NCBI GenBank assembly: GCA_900552285.1
Contig: URYV01000081.1
Coordinates: 1-6,778, forward strand
DNA from: an uncultured Oscillospiraceae bacterium
Lineage (GTDB): Bacteria > Bacillota > Clostridia > Oscillospirales > Acutalibacteraceae
Direction of reading: 5' to 3'
Length of the DNA: 6,778 nucleotides
Below are positions 6,417 through 6,778 of this stretch, one piece after another. Within the stretch, counting starts at the first letter, position 1. Every line of letters starts with the position of its first letter. Position numbers and translations under genes: made by a program. The notes beneath the pieces are model-generated. The model did not search any database and was not told the origin of the DNA. It saw nothing but the letters and a program-made list of their open reading frames with translations.

Positions 6417-6778
6417 TTAGAAGAAGAACTCCTTGATCTGGCCGTACAGGATCAGGATCATGCACAGCGGGGTGATGAACTTCACGCAGATCTTGAAGAA
6501 GCTGTAGCTGCCCATGGCGTGGCCGGACTGCTCCACCTCTCCCTTGATCACCTCGGGTCCGATCTCCCAGCCGATCATCAGGGACATCAGCATTGCGCCC
6601 AGCGGCATCATGATGCCCTCGGACAGCATGTCGAAGAAGTCCAGCCAGTCGGCCGCCCATGTGGGCAGATCACCTGTCATGCCCAAGAGATTGCCCGGTG
6701 CGAAGCCGGTGGTGCCCAGCGCGTCGGCGCAGACCAGAATGCAGCCCAGACCCACGCAGGCCGCGGCGATGAGGGTGT
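6417..6778 (-). CDS. Sodium-dependent transporter of the NSS/SNF family, C-terminal part
   Basis: NSS (SNF) proteins are membrane symporters that use the Na+ gradient to import amino acids or related compounds; the substrate cannot be told from this end. The reading frame enters from the right edge, and the visible 120 residues are the C-terminus of a protein usually about 440-500 residues long. Three hydrophobic blocks fit the last spans of the family: TLIAAACVGLGCILVCA at the edge, then LDFFDMLSEGIMMPLGAMLM followed by SLMIGWEIG (the polar-start helix with a Pro-Leu-Gly-Ala core and Gly-Trp exit common in bacterial members), and KICVKFITPLCMILILYGQI near the end. The gene ends in Glu-Phe-Phe-Phe and TAA. 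The GTG at 6753-6755 is internal, not the start. Codon use matches nhaC, so these two genes belong together. Start, sodium-site residues and promoter lie outside the window. Confidence 0.78.
   Translation of the reverse strand, partial: TLIAAACVGLGCILVCADALGTTGFAPGNLLGMTGDLPTWAADWLDFFDMLSEGIMMPLGAMLMSLMIGWEIGPEVIKGEVEQSGHAMGSYSFFKICVKFITPLCMILILYGQIKEFFF

Noticed and set aside
1..6778. A defence system, CRISPR array or other new system
   Set aside because: No repeat-spacer pattern, toxin-antitoxin pair, nuclease outside AddAB, reverse transcriptase or phage gene was seen. AddAB and the two transporters are known families.

Overview
The window looks like DNA from a Gram-positive anaerobe of the Clostridia (Bacillota), probably a gut Oscillospiraceae-type organism. 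It carries an AddAB (RexAB) recombination helicase-nuclease rather than RecBCD, has strong AGGAGG ribosome binding sites and sigma-A promoters, and has sodium-coupled transporters typical of that group. This placement rests on gene content and style, not on a search.

Left part (1-4045, + strand): the 3' part of addB, running in from the left edge, is followed by addA, which overlaps it by 11 bases. AddB keeps its nuclease site and three of the cysteines of its iron-sulfur cluster. AddA keeps all of its UvrD/Rep-type helicase motifs. It stops at residue 1022, exactly where the conserved start of its C-terminal nuclease domain should follow, so that whole domain is missing.

Middle (4046-4374): a non-coding, very AT-rich stretch. 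It opens with a good leftward promoter (TTGACA, 17 bases, TAATAC) whose -10 box sits on the point where AddA breaks off. It closes with a perfect 14-bp terminator hairpin.

Right part (4375-6778, - strand): two leftward transport genes in GC-rich, CTG/GTG-heavy codon style. One is a complete NhaC-family Na+/H+ antiporter with its own promoter, a dyad over the -35 box, a leader of about 80 bases and a ribosome binding site. The other is the 3' end of a neurotransmitter:sodium symporter (NSS/SNF) family transporter that runs off the right edge. A hairpin terminator separates them, so they are probably separate transcription units. Both use the sodium gradient: the antiporter can help set it and the symporter spends it.

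The main point of interest is the break at about 4039/4040. Truncated addA, an orphan promoter facing the wrong way and an abrupt change in composition all meet there. Either a rearrangement cost this strain the AddA nuclease, or the contig is a chimera of two genomes. The sequence alone cannot decide between these. I see no RNA gene, CRISPR array, transposase or integrase.
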